A DNA stretch of 64,000 nt from Pseudomonas asgharzadehiana. GTDB lineage: Bacteria; Pseudomonadota; Gammaproteobacteria; Pseudomonadales; Pseudomonadaceae. Every line of letters begins with the position of its first letter. The first letter of the stretch is position 1. Where the stretch lies: contig NZ_CP077079.1 in the NCBI RefSeq assembly GCF_019139815.1, positions 1,736,001-1,800,000 of the forward strand. The letters are read 5' to 3'. Made by a program: the position numbers and the translations under genes. Below the pieces are notes generated by a model. The model did not search any database and was not told where the DNA came from. It saw only the letters and a program-made list of their open reading frames with translations. This document shows positions 17,604 to 25,364 of the stretch, in pieces.

Positions 17604-18719
17604 ATGAAGCGATTGGCCGGACTTTCCGCACTTGCCTTGATTATCTCCAGCACCAGTGGCTGCGGTTGGATCTGGGGCCCGGAAGGCTACTTCCGTGACC
17701 GCGGCAGCGATTACCTGGAAGCACAACCCACCAAACCAATGGAATTGCCGCCGGGCGTCAACGTCGCCAAGCGCCTTGATCCGTTGCTGCCGATCCCGCG
17801 CAACGTTGCCGACGACACCACCAAGGGTGAGTACGTGGTGCCTCGTCCGCAGCCGATCTCGGCCGTGGCGGATGCCAGCGACTACAGCCTGCAGAAGAGC
17901 GGTGACTCGCGCTGGATCGTGGCTCAACGCCCTCCCGCGGAAGTTTGGCCGGTGGCTGTGCAGTTCTTCCAGGACAACGGCTTTCGCATCGACGAGCAGC
18001 GCCCGCAGACCGGGGAATTCACCACGGCATGGCAGCAAGGCAGCGAACTGTCCGCCACTATGGCCAAGCGCCTGCAGGCCGGCGGTGTAGCCGCCGACAG
18101 CGAAGCGCGCGTGCGTGTGCGCATCGAGCCAGGCGTGCAGCGCAATACCAGTGAAGTCTACGTAGTCAGCGCCGAGCGTCCCGCCGGCAGCACCGCCGAT
18201 GTCGCCTTCACCAACCGTTCGGTCAACACCGGCGTCGATTCGGCACTGGTCGACGAGATGTTGGCCAGCATGAGCCGTATTTCCGAGAAGGGCGGTTCCG
18301 TTTCCCTGCTCGCCGCACGTGATTACGACACCCCGAGCCGCGTCAGCCTCACCGAAGACGGCAGCGGCAACGTGGTGCTGAACCTGGGTGAAGACCTGGA
18401 CCGTGCCTGGGCCAGCGTGGGTCGTGCCCTGGAGCAAGGCCCGTGGCGTGTTGAAGACATCAACCGCAGCCTGGGCCTTTACTACATCAACGTGGCTGAA
18501 AAGGCCGAGCGCAAAGACGACGAGCCTGGTTTCTTCGGCAAGCTGTTCGGCAGCCAGCCGACCAAGGAAGAAATCGAGACCCGCGCCGAGCGTTATCAGG
18601 TGCGTTTGAGCAAAGTTGGCGAAAGCGTGCAAGTCACCGTCGAGAAGAACATCAACACCGTTGCGCCGGCTGAAACAGCCCGCAAAGTGCTGGGCGTGAT
18701 TCAGGACAACCTGGGCTGA
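17604..18719 (+). CDS. bamC: Outer-membrane assembly lipoprotein BamC (NlpB)
   Basis: 371 residues with a lipoprotein signal and lipobox ending at C20 (STSGCGW). A conserved proline-rich unstructured segment follows (LPPGVNVAKRLDPLLPIPRN), then two helix-grip domains (about 95-215 and 235-365). BamC is a lipoprotein of the BAM complex that inserts beta-barrel proteins. It lies between dapA and purC, as in E. coli. Confidence 0.92.
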   Translation: MKRLAGLSALALIISSTSGCGWIWGPEGYFRDRGSDYLEAQPTKPMELPPGVNVAKRLDPLLPIPRNVADDTTKGEYVVPRPQPISAVADASDYSLQKSGDSRWIVAQRPPAEVWPVAVQFFQDNGFRIDEQRPQTGEFTTAWQQGSELSATMAKRLQAGGVAADSEARVRVRIEPGVQRNTSEVYVVSAERPAGSTADVAFTNRSVNTGVDSALVDEMLASMSRISEKGGSVSLLAARDYDTPSRVSLTEDGSGNVVLNLGEDLDRAWASVGRALEQGPWRVEDINRSLGLYYINVAEKAERKDDEPGFFGKLFGSQPTKEEIETRAERYQVRLSKVGESVQVTVEKNINTVAPAETARKVLGVIQDNLG

Positions 18720-18723
18720 TCCG

Positions 18724-19482
18724 ATGCGTTTTGCTGTTCTCGGTAGCGGTAGCCAAGGGAACGGCACGCTGGTCGCCCACGACGACACGTACATACTGGT
18801 GGATTGTGGTTTCTCGTTAAAAGAAACCGAGCGGCGCCTGCTGCGCCTGGGGGTTCACCCCGCGCAGCTGAGTGCGATTTTGGTGACCCACGAACATGCC
18901 GACCACGTGCATGGCGTGGGTTTGCTGTCTCGGCGCTACAATCTTGCGGTGTACTTAAGTCGCGGCACCTTGCGCGGGATGCGCAAACCCATTGAACCCG
19001 CAGGTTTCCTGGCCGGTGGCGAGCAACTCCAGATCGGTGCCTTGAGCATTGACGTGATTGCCGTGGCGCATGATGCGCAGGAGCCAACGCAGTATGTCTT
19101 CAGTGATGGGCAGCGGCGCTTCGGCGTACTGACCGACCTGGGTTCCTATTGCAGCAAGGTGCTGGACGGCTATCGAGACCTCGACGCATTGATGATCGAG
19201 TCCAACCACTGCCGAGACCTGCTGGCTCGCGGTCATTACCCGTACTTCCTCAAGCAGCGGGTGGGCGGCGAACTGGGACATTTGAACAACCACCAGGCGG
19301 CGTACCTGGTGTATGAGTTGGGCTGGCAAGACCTGCAACACCTGGTCCTGGCCCACCTGAGCAGCAAGAACAACCTGCCGACGCTTGCCCGGCAATGTTT
19401 TGTCGACACCCTAGGGTGTGACCCGGACTGGCTGCAATTGGCCGATCAAGATTCAGGGCTCGACTGGCGACACATCGCCTAG
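18724..19482 (+). CDS. MBL-fold metallo-hydrolase (YycJ-like)
   Basis: 252 residues with the complete metal-binding signature T-H-E-H-A-D-H at 55-61, a later aspartate in TDLGSYC and histidines in ESNHCRD and LAHLSSKNN. The N-terminal GSGSQGNGTLV is typical of the YycJ/WalJ-like subgroup, in which members act as nucleases or phosphodiesterases; the substrate here is unknown. It starts 4 bases after bamC and 27 bases before purC and is very probably part of the dapA-bamC-purC transcription unit. Confidence 0.85.
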   Translation: MRFAVLGSGSQGNGTLVAHDDTYILVDCGFSLKETERRLLRLGVHPAQLSAILVTHEHADHVHGVGLLSRRYNLAVYLSRGTLRGMRKPIEPAGFLAGGEQLQIGALSIDVIAVAHDAQEPTQYVFSDGQRRFGVLTDLGSYCSKVLDGYRDLDALMIESNHCRDLLARGHYPYFLKQRVGGELGHLNNHQAAYLVYELGWQDLQHLVLAHLSSKNNLPTLARQCFVDTLGCDPDWLQLADQDSGLDWRHIA

Positions 19483-19509
19483 CCCACCTCACTCAAAGCG
19501 GAGCCCATC

Positions 19510-20223
19510 ATGGAAAAACGTGAAGAACTCTACCGCGGCAAAGCCAAGTCAGTTTACAAGACCGACGACGCTAACCGCCTGATCTTGCTGTTTCGCAACG
19601 ACACTTCGGCGTTCGACGGCAAGCGCATCGAACAGCTGGACCGAAAAGGCATGGTGAACAACAAGTTCAACGCCTTCATCATGCAGAAACTCGAAGAGGC
19701 CGGCATTCCGACCCAATTCGACAAACTGCTGGGCGACAACGAGTGCCTGGTGAAGAAGCTGGACATGATCCCGGTCGAATGCGTCGTGCGTAACTATGCC
19801 GCCGGCAGCCTGGTCAAGCGCCTGGGCGTGGAGGAGGGCCTCAAGCTCAACCCTTACACCTTCGAACTGTTCCTGAAGGACGACGCCAAGGGCGACCCGT
19901 TCATCAACGAATCCCACGTCGTGGCGTTCGGCTGGGGCACCGCTGAACAACTGGCGCGCATGAAGGAGTTGTCCCTCAAGGTCAACGACGTGCTGAGCAA
20001 GCTGTTCGACGACGCAGGCCTGCTGCTGGTGGACTTCAAGCTGGAATTCGGCGTATTCCACGACGGCTCCATCGTCCTGGGTGACGAATTCAGCCCGGAC
20101 GGTTGCCGCCTGTGGGACAAGGACACCAAGAAGAAGATGGACAAAGACCGCTTCCGCCAGGGCCTCGGTGACGTCATCGAAGCCTACGAAGAAGTCGCCA
20201 ATCGTCTAGGCGTACCGCTTTAA
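19510..20223 (+). CDS. purC: Phosphoribosylaminoimidazole-succinocarboxamide synthase PurC
   Basis: 237 residues, the usual length for bacterial PurC. The N terminus [15 protein letters not shown] and the segments [14 protein letters not shown] and LVDFKLEFG are family signatures for ATP and CAIR binding. It ligates aspartate to CAIR in purine synthesis. It is the last gene of the block before tRNA-Ser. Confidence 0.97.
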   Translation: MEKREELYRGKAKSVYKTDDANRLILLFRNDTSAFDGKRIEQLDRKGMVNNKFNAFIMQKLEEAGIPTQFDKLLGDNECLVKKLDMIPVECVVRNYAAGSLVKRLGVEEGLKLNPYTFELFLKDDAKGDPFINESHVVAFGWGTAEQLARMKELSLKVNDVLSKLFDDAGLLLVDFKLEFGVFHDGSIVLGDEFSPDGCRLWDKDTKKKMDKDRFRQGLGDVIEAYEEVANRLGVPL

Positions 20224-20268
20224 TCGACGCAAGCATCTGATAGCACGGAAAAAAATCGCTTCGGCGCT

Positions 20269-20296
20269 TTGCATCCACGAGTCATGCTGTTATGAT
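20269..20296 (+). promoter_or_regulatory. Promoter of tRNA-Ser
   Basis: TTGCAT (20269-20274) and TATGAT (20291-20296) are separated by 16 bases and end 10 bases before the mature tRNA, matching a sigma-70 promoter. Confidence 0.65.
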
Positions 20297-20306
20297 GCGC
20301 GCCGTT

Positions 20307-20396
20307 GGAGAGATGCCAGAGTGGCCGAATGGGACGGATTCGAAATCCGTTGTACCTTCACCGGTACCTAGGGTTCGAATCCCTATCTCTCCGCCA
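20307..20396 (+). tRNA. tRNA-Ser (CGA anticodon)
   Basis: A 90-base class II tRNA. Acceptor GGAGAGA (20307-20313) pairs with TCTCTCC (20386-20392), followed by discriminator G and encoded CCA (20394-20396). The anticodon stem ACGGA/TCCGT encloses TTCGAAA, giving anticodon CGA for codon UCG. The long variable arm (GTACCTTCACCGGTAC) and the T-loop GGTTCGAATCC are present. The accessory region begins directly downstream, and tRNA-Ser genes are common integration sites. Confidence 0.97.
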
Positions 20397-20743
20397 TTAT
20401 TGAATACGACTAAGCCCCTGAAATGGTTGAACATTTCAGGGGTTTTTTCGTTGTTGGGGTTTGGTTTAGGGCAAATTTAGGGCAAAACTGCGAATGCTGA
20501 ACTGCTTCTTCTGGCACTTAGGTTACGGCGTTGGAGCTATTGCCGAAATGGCAGCGCAAAGCTGAACCCGCAGATCTGGATGCGGATGAGGGCGAAACAC
20601 AACTGCGTAAATACCTGGCGACGCAGACAGTTTGAAACTTCGAGTTTCAGATTTCTTTGAAATACAGAAGCGTCCTACAACTGCGCTTTGGGTTGATGTA
20701 ATAGCCTGCTCAGCCGATTGGTTTATTACAAGGAAAGGCACCC
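20397..20743. other. tRNA-to-island intergenic region with degraded sequence
   Basis: 347 bases. After the terminator at 20415-20448 comes a tandem GGGCAAATTTAGGGCAAA (about 20468-20485), often seen at ends of tRNA-targeting integrative elements, and then short frames with coding-like composition, one of 34 codons from TTG 20531 to TGA 20633 ending KYLATQTV. They look like gene remnants; no intact gene is seen. A small hairpin GAAAC/GTTTC lies near 20634-20650. Confidence 0.4.
20415..20448 (+). terminator. Rho-independent terminator of tRNA-Ser
   Basis: CCCCTGAAAT (20415-20424) pairs perfectly with ATTTCAGGGG (20433-20442), followed by six T. Confidence 0.93.
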
Positions 20744-21229
20744 ATGGCGAACACTGGATATATGTCGATCACTGGTAAGATTCAAGGGTTGATTTCGGCA
20801 GGATGTTCAAGTCAGAGCTCGATAGGTAATAAATGCCAGCCAGGGCATCTCGATGAGATCATGGTACTTTCCTATAGCCATAACATGGCAAATCTCGGGA
20901 ATGTCGATAAGCCGACGCATCGGCCAATTGTCCTAACAAAAAATGTCGATAAGTCTTCACCGTTGCTGGCACAAGCTCTTTCAAGTCGAGAAGAAATTCA
21001 ATGTACGATTAGTTTTTACCGTGTGTCTTCTTTCGGACAACAGGAAAAGTTCTATTCGATATCAATTGAAGGGGGCGTCATTTCGGACCTGACGCTGGAT
21101 ATGCCGCATGTCATTTTACAAAATGACGCTGAACCCCAGGAGCATGTTGCTATTCGTTATCGGAGCATAACTTGGGTCCACCACCTTGCTGGAACGACCG
21201 GGTACAGTTCTTGGGGGGGGGACGAGTGA
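20744..21229 (+). CDS. hcp: Hcp-family type VI secretion tube protein (orphan)
   Basis: 161 residues. The start MANTGYMSITGKIQGLISAGC, the segment GHLDEIMVLSYSHNM and the end RYRSITWVHHLAGTTGYSSW are typical of the Hcp family in the form used with C-terminal or downstream cargo effectors. Hcp hexamers stack into the T6SS tube and can carry small effectors in the ring lumen. No T6SS sheath, baseplate or membrane genes are in the window, so this is an orphan cargo gene that depends on a system encoded elsewhere. The last codons include nine consecutive G (21213-21221), and the TGA stop overlaps the ATG of the next gene by one base. Confidence 0.93.
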   Translation: MANTGYMSITGKIQGLISAGCSSQSSIGNKCQPGHLDEIMVLSYSHNMANLGNVDKPTHRPIVLTKNVDKSSPLLAQALSSREEIQCTISFYRVSSFGQQEKFYSISIEGGVISDLTLDMPHVILQNDAEPQEHVAIRYRSITWVHHLAGTTGYSSWGGDE

Positions 21230-21957
21230 TGCCGTTCAGAGATAAGAATGGCGGCAATGAACCAAGCAGCTGCGACTTTTGGCAAGTCAGCCGCGCTGGA
21301 AGCATCCTTGCTAACCAAGCTTGTACCGTGAGCGCCCGCCATATCCAAGATGGTGTGTTACGTCTGCAATTCAATCGTGAAGTGGCGTACTACGCGAGAA
21401 GTATCGTCCACGATGTGGAGCAGGGTAGAAAATCACCGGAGCAGGGTCTTCGCGACTTGGAGGACGAGCAAAAAAGCCTGCTTGAGCAGTCACTGGAAAT
21501 TGCTCAAAAGGGTGTCGGGGTGGTCGCTGGTGTATTGCAGTTCGCGGCGGGGGCAGGGATTTGCTACGGCTCTGTTGGCACGCTTTGTCTGGTGGCAGGC
21601 GCGCCATTGATGGCGCATGGTGCTAATAACACTTATGAAACTGCACGCAATCTATGGGAGGACCGCACGGATACCCAAGGACCTGTGCGTAAGGGTTATC
21701 ACGAAGTTTCCAAAGTGATGGGCGGTGACGAATTTGAAGGGAATATGGCCTATGGAGGCGCAGACTTATTGATGTCTGCCTATGGTTTAGGCCGGTTGGT
21801 ATTGAAACCTGACTCTTGGCGCCTGTTTCGTTATGTTCGTGGTGATTATCAACGTGCGTATATCAATACGAGCAAACAGGCTTTCGCAGTAGATATGACC
21901 GCTGACGGGTTTACGATGGGTTCCATGTATAAGGAAACTGCTGAAGATGGACGGTGA
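21229..21957 (+). CDS. DUF4225 domain protein, candidate type VI effector
   Basis: 242 residues from the ATG that shares one base with the hcp stop. The N-terminal SRAGSILANQACTVSARHIQDG and the central FNREVAYYAR and DVEQGRKSPEQGL are recognised as the DUF4225 family, often found behind Hcp or in VgrG/PAAR proteins of Pseudomonas. Residues 95-128 form a glycine/alanine-rich hydrophobic segment (GVGVVAGVLQFAAGAG and onward) that could insert into a membrane. There is no signal peptide, as expected for Hcp cargo. Activity is unknown; a membrane-acting toxin is inferred from the hydrophobic segment and from the membrane proteins encoded next. It overlaps the next gene by 11 bases. Confidence 0.75.
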   Translation: MPFRDKNGGNEPSSCDFWQVSRAGSILANQACTVSARHIQDGVLRLQFNREVAYYARSIVHDVEQGRKSPEQGLRDLEDEQKSLLEQSLEIAQKGVGVVAGVLQFAAGAGICYGSVGTLCLVAGAPLMAHGANNTYETARNLWEDRTDTQGPVRKGYHEVSKVMGGDEFEGNMAYGGADLLMSAYGLGRLVLKPDSWRLFRYVRGDYQRAYINTSKQAFAVDMTADGFTMGSMYKETAEDGR

Positions 21958-22255
21958 TCAGCTTTTTGTTACCGTTATATATTTTGTTGTTTCTATGTTG
22001 GGTTTTTTATTTTGGCGTGCCGTTATCAGGTATTTTTCCAGTGAGTGTTTTAGGGGTATATGGTTTTTGATGTCCCTTGCTGGAGTCTTGCTATGGGGGG
22101 CGATGCAATACGGTGTGTCTAAAAACGGGTCTATTTTGTTCTTTACACAGCCACTGGATTTTCTTGTGCAAAACTACTGGGTGCGATGGATTGCATTCAT
22201 CAGTGTTCTATTACAGGCAGCGAGCATTCCGAGCAAAAAACCGTACAAGCGATAG
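21947..22255 (+). CDS. Small three-helix membrane protein, candidate immunity protein (copy 1)
   Basis: 102 residues with three hydrophobic segments (about 6-23, 37-57, 65-94) and a basic tail KKPYKR. The ATG lies inside the end of the DUF4225 gene, with AAGGA at 21931-21935. It is clearly more AT-rich than the surrounding chromosome. A paralogue at 22680-22988 matches in about 58 of 102 aligned positions by my count. Coupling to a candidate effector and duplication suggest an immunity protein; no known family was recognised. Confidence 0.65.
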   Translation: MDGDQLFVTVIYFVVSMLGFLFWRAVIRYFSSECFRGIWFLMSLAGVLLWGAMQYGVSKNGSILFFTQPLDFLVQNYWVRWIAFISVLLQAASIPSKKPYKR

Positions 22256-22350
22256 TTGCCACGAAAGCAACCGCTGGCTGACAGGCCGAGCTGACAGACT
22301 CGATTGAAAACCGATGATACCTTCGCATTTTTCTCTCCAGGAGAAATCAC

Positions 22351-22638
22351 GTGAGACCTGTCATCAAGCGTTCCCTGATCAGTTTGGTGCTGGCGTTGTT
22401 CATCTTCATCGTTGCCTTGGGTTTCTACCGCTTCGGCAACACACACGCCGCGCCGTACGTACTGCTCGAAAACTGCGAAGCCGCCGACTTGCGACTGGTG
22501 AAGACACCGTCTGCGATGACCCTGCTCAACACACGGATCTACAAAGGCGGCAGCCTAAGTATCAGCGATGACGACCATCGCGCTTTCAAAAGTAGCACCG
22601 CCTATGCCGAAGTGGTTGCCCGTGGCGATGATTGCTGA
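22351..22638 (+). CDS. Small membrane-anchored protein, candidate accessory or immunity protein (copy 1)
   Basis: 95 residues from a GTG start preceded by CAGGAGAAA. One N-terminal transmembrane segment (about 9-26) is followed by a short periplasmic part containing VLLENCEAADLRL and TPSAMTLLNTRIYKGG. The same N-terminal two-thirds recurs in the broken copy at 23100. Function unknown; it is the second element of the duplicated unit behind the DUF4225 gene. Confidence 0.55.
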   Translation: MRPVIKRSLISLVLALFIFIVALGFYRFGNTHAAPYVLLENCEAADLRLVKTPSAMTLLNTRIYKGGSLSISDDDHRAFKSSTAYAEVVARGDDC

Positions 22639-22679
22639 TTTAGCTACGGTCGATGCCTTATATAAAGAGTCTAAAAATG

Positions 22680-22988
22680 ATGGACGCTGACCAGGTTTTT
22701 TTAACCGTAATTTATTTTGTAATGTCTCTTTCGGTATTTTTAGTCTGTCGCTTGGTCAGTAGAAAGCTTTCGGGCGATAACTTTAGCGAGAAGTGGTTTT
22801 GGGTGTGCTTGGTAGGTGTTCTGCTTTGGGGGGCGGCTCAGTTTAGTGTGGCCCGTTACGGCTCAATTTTTCTTTTTTCCTCCCCCTTGGAGTTTCTGGT
22901 GAATAACGATTGGGTTCGATGGATCGCTTTCATCAGTGCGCTGCTTCAAGCGACATGTATTCCAAAAAAATCAATTCGGAAAAATTAA
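22680..22988 (+). CDS. Small three-helix membrane protein, candidate immunity protein (copy 2)
   Basis: 102 residues from ATG 22680, chosen because it aligns with the start of copy 1; an ATG directly upstream (22677) is equally readable. AAGAG at 22665-22669 is the likely ribosome-binding site. It keeps the pattern of copy 1 (TVIYF, VGVLLWGA, DWVRWIAFISALLQA) but differs at many loop positions, as expected if the copies protect against different effector variants. No effector gene lies between the copies. Confidence 0.65.
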   Translation: MDADQVFLTVIYFVMSLSVFLVCRLVSRKLSGDNFSEKWFWVCLVGVLLWGAAQFSVARYGSIFLFSSPLEFLVNNDWVRWIAFISALLQATCIPKKSIRKN

Positions 22989-23099
22989 CGCTCGGTTAGT
23001 TTGAGTTGTCACAAAATAACCGCTGTCTGACAGACCGAGCCGACAGACTCGATTGAAAACCGGTGGTACGTTCGCACTTTTCCATCTGGGAGAAATAAC

Positions 23100-23366
23100 G
23101 TGCGACCGATCATCACGCGTTCATTCATCTGCATGGGTCTACTGTTGTCGCTCGCCACCGTTGTCTTTGGCGTCGGAGACTACCGCTTCGGTAGCGACCC
23201 GCGTCTCGCCTTTATACTGCTCGAAAATTGCGAAGCTGCGGTCCTGCGACTGGAGAAGACGCCGTCCGCGATGACATTGCCCAACGCCCGGATCTACACA
23301 GGCGGCAACGGGCGGCGCTGGCGGTTGATCACCTCAACACCCAACGCGGCTATGAGGAACTGCTGA
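23100..23366 (+). pseudogene. Truncated copy 2 of the single-helix protein
   Basis: From a GTG start the first 67 or so codons resemble the 95-residue protein at 22351 (LLENCEAAVLRLEKTPSAMTL, then NARIYTGG). After that, at about 23300, similarity stops and the frame continues through unrelated arginine-rich residues (GRRWRLITST) to a stop. The break coincides with the start of a different coding-like frame, so it looks like a recombination junction. A shortened product could still be made. Confidence 0.6.
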
Positions 23367-23416
23367 CGGAGATTCAACAGCAGGAAGACAACCTGTTGGC
23401 CAGGACCCGTACCTGA
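23309..23416 (+). pseudogene. C-terminal fragment of an unidentified protein
   Basis: In another frame, immediately after the junction, the sequence reads ALAVDHLNTQRGYEELLTEI and continues with a glutamine-rich stretch to a natural stop at 23414-23416. Composition is like a real helical protein end. No start and no upstream part exist. Its position just before an endolysin fragment suggests a lysis-cassette or tail gene, but it was not identified. Confidence 0.4.
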
Positions 23417-23469
23417 CACCCCCCAACCCTGCTGGTGGCGGACGTGACGCACTACTGAGGGCTATCGAG

Positions 23470-23544
23470 ATGAACATCACCGAAAAACGACTGCAGCAAA
23501 TCTTCCCCAACGCCGCGAACAAGCGGGCGTTTTTGTGTCGGTGA
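23470..23544 (+). pseudogene. Remnant of a phage/bacteriocin endolysin (GH19 type), 5' end only
   Basis: An ATG at 23470 opens MNITEKRLQQIFPNAANKRA and stops after 24 codons. The beginning MNITEKxLxxIxPNA is the usual N terminus of GH19-type endolysins in Pseudomonas prophages and pyocin clusters, which continue with a QAGVFV motif. Here QAGVFVSV appears in another frame at about 23523-23546, so a frameshift separates the two, and the rest of the gene is absent. Confidence 0.5.
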
Positions 23545-23547
23545 CTG

Positions 23548-23585
23548 AAAAAAGCCCGCTGATCTCAATGCTCAGCAGGCTTTTC
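23548..23585 (+). terminator. Rho-independent terminator closing the accessory region
   Basis: AAAAGCCCGCTGA pairs with TCAGCAGGCTTTT with one mismatch and a nine-base loop, 94 bases before the MCP start. Confidence 0.75.
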
Positions 23586-23678
23586 GTGCATTGGAGGGTC
23601 GATTCCTAAAGTCCGCCTCCTTCTGGTCGAAATGCTGTCATACGATGTCGTATCCCAAAATAAGAGTATCCCGCCTAA

Positions 23679-25304
23679 ATGTCCCTTCGCAGCCTGTCTA
23701 TCGCCCGCCGTGCGGGCCTGGGTTTTGCCTTGATTGCTTTGCTCGTGGCCCTGTTGGGTTTTTTTGCGCTATCGAACATGGCGAGCATCCGCGCCAGTGC
23801 GGTACAGGTTGAAAGCGGGCTAGTGCCGAAGATGCGGTTGGTCGCTGATATTCGTGAAATCATGCTGCGCATTCGTACGATCTCTTTGCGAATGGCGCTG
23901 GACCCGAACCCTGCGGGCATCCCGCAATACCGCAGTCAGATGGACACTCGCAGCCAGGACCTGACGAAACGGCTGGCCGATTTGGAGGCTGTGATCGACA
24001 CGCCTGAAGTCCGTACGCTCTACGACCAGTTCCAGGTCTCGCTTCGCCAATACCAGCAAGCTTTGGCTCAATCATTCGTGCTGGCCGACAAGCAGCAGGG
24101 CGCCGAACTTAACAAGTTGCTGTTGGTGGATATGAAAACCGTGGTCGATGGCTCCGGCGCTCAACTCAATGCGCTCGCCGATTACTACAACGCCCAGATC
24201 AACCAACAGGGGCAAGCGGCGGAGTCGCAGTACAGCCGCTCGCGCACCATGGTGTTCGGTTTTGTGCTCCTTGCCGCGTTGAGCACCGTGGTGCTGGCGT
24301 GGTTACTCACGCGCAGTATTGTCGGCCCGTTGAGCCAGGCCGTTCGGGCTGCCGAGAACGTTGCCCAGGGTGACCTGACGCAAACGGTGGCGGTGACTGG
24401 CGACGATGAAGTCACTCGCCTGCTGGTGGCTCTCAAGAGCATGCAAGCCAACCTGCGCGGGACCTTGCAACTGATTCGCCAGTCAGCGGGGCAGATGGCG
24501 TCGTCTGCCACCGACCTGAATGGCATCACCGATCAAAGCAGTCGCAGCCTGCAAAAGCAGACGGCGGAAATCGAGCAGGCCGCTACCGCGGTCAACGAGA
24601 TGACCTCGGCGGCGGACGAAGTGGCGCGCAATGCGGTGTCCACCTCCGAGTCCACGCGGCTGTCCAACGAAACCGCGCGCGAAGGCCAGCATCGCGTGGG
24701 CGAGACCGTCAGCGCGATTCAAGCCCTGAGCACCAATATCGGCGAAACCTCGACCCTGGTGCAGAACCTGGCGGAGCAGTCACGGGATATCGGCAAGGTC
24801 CTCGATGTGATTCGCTCTATCGCCGAGCAGACCAACTTGCTGGCGCTCAACGCGGCGATCGAGGCTGCGCGCGCCGGTGAGTCCGGGCGTGGCTTTGCGG
24901 TGGTAGCCGACGAAGTGCGTGCGCTGGCCCATCGCACCCAGCAATCGACCCTGGAAATTGATCAGATGGTGACCGCCATGCGCATCGGCTCCAATGATGC
25001 ATTGACTTCAATGCAGTCCAGTACCCAGCGTGCCACCGACACCCTGGCCCTGGCGGAGGGGGCGGGGGGGGCCTTGAGCCAGATCACCGACTCTATCGAC
25101 CAGATTCACCAACGCAACCTGGTGATTGCCAGCGCTGCCGAGGAACAAGCCCAGGTGGCCAAGGAAGTGGATCGCAACATCGTGAACATTCGCGACCTGT
25201 CGGCGCAATCGTCTTCCGGTGCCGGGCAGATCAATGGTTCCAGCCAGGAGCTGGCGCGGCTGGCGGTTGCACTCAACGAAGCGGTGGCACGCTTTCAGGT
25301 GTAG
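23679..25304 (+). CDS. Methyl-accepting chemotaxis protein with four-helix-bundle sensor
   Basis: 541 residues: membrane helix about 12-31, a helical periplasmic domain of about 155 residues (4HB_MCP type), second helix about 188-208, HAMP about 209-262, then the cytoplasmic coiled coil. The signalling tip IAEQTNLLALNAAIEAARAG and the following FAVVADEVRALA are fully conserved, so it can engage CheA/CheW. No C-terminal CheR-tether pentapeptide is seen. Ligand unknown. It is the first chromosomal gene after the island. Confidence 0.93.
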   Translation: MSLRSLSIARRAGLGFALIALLVALLGFFALSNMASIRASAVQVESGLVPKMRLVADIREIMLRIRTISLRMALDPNPAGIPQYRSQMDTRSQDLTKRLADLEAVIDTPEVRTLYDQFQVSLRQYQQALAQSFVLADKQQGAELNKLLLVDMKTVVDGSGAQLNALADYYNAQINQQGQAAESQYSRSRTMVFGFVLLAALSTVVLAWLLTRSIVGPLSQAVRAAENVAQGDLTQTVAVTGDDEVTRLLVALKSMQANLRGTLQLIRQSAGQMASSATDLNGITDQSSRSLQKQTAEIEQAATAVNEMTSAADEVARNAVSTSESTRLSNETAREGQHRVGETVSAIQALSTNIGETSTLVQNLAEQSRDIGKVLDVIRSIAEQTNLLALNAAIEAARAGESGRGFAVVADEVRALAHRTQQSTLEIDQMVTAMRIGSNDALTSMQSSTQRATDTLALAEGAGGALSQITDSIDQIHQRNLVIASAAEEQAQVAKEVDRNIVNIRDLSAQSSSGAGQINGSSQELARLAVALNEAVARFQV

Positions 25305-25310
25305 CAAGCG

Positions 25311-25339
25311 CGTGCCACCGACCACGGGTGGGTGGCACG
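25311..25339. terminator. Hairpin between the MCP and citA genes
   Basis: CGTGCCACC (25311-25319) pairs with GGTGGCACG (25331-25339) across 11 bases in the short gap between convergent genes. There is no T-run, so termination strength is uncertain. Confidence 0.45.
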
Positions 25340-25364
25340 CAGGTCGTGAGGCGCCGAGGCGACG

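Larger units (their letters stand above)
21947..23290. repeat. Tandem duplication of a two-gene unit of about 740 bases
   Basis: Unit 1 (21947 to about 22638) and unit 2 (22680 to about 23290) have the same order: three-helix protein, then single-helix protein. The spacer before the second gene is also shared: GACAGACTCGATTGAAAACCG occurs in both spacers, beginning near 22281 and 23041, followed by a similar leader ending in GGGAGAAATAAC or GGAGAAATCAC. Corresponding starts are 733-749 bases apart. The copies have diverged, so the duplication is old. Confidence 0.8.

Noticed and set aside
20744..21229. Evidence for a complete type VI secretion system here.
   Set aside because: Only Hcp is present; no tss core genes, VgrG or PAAR are found in the window, so only an orphan cargo island is claimed.
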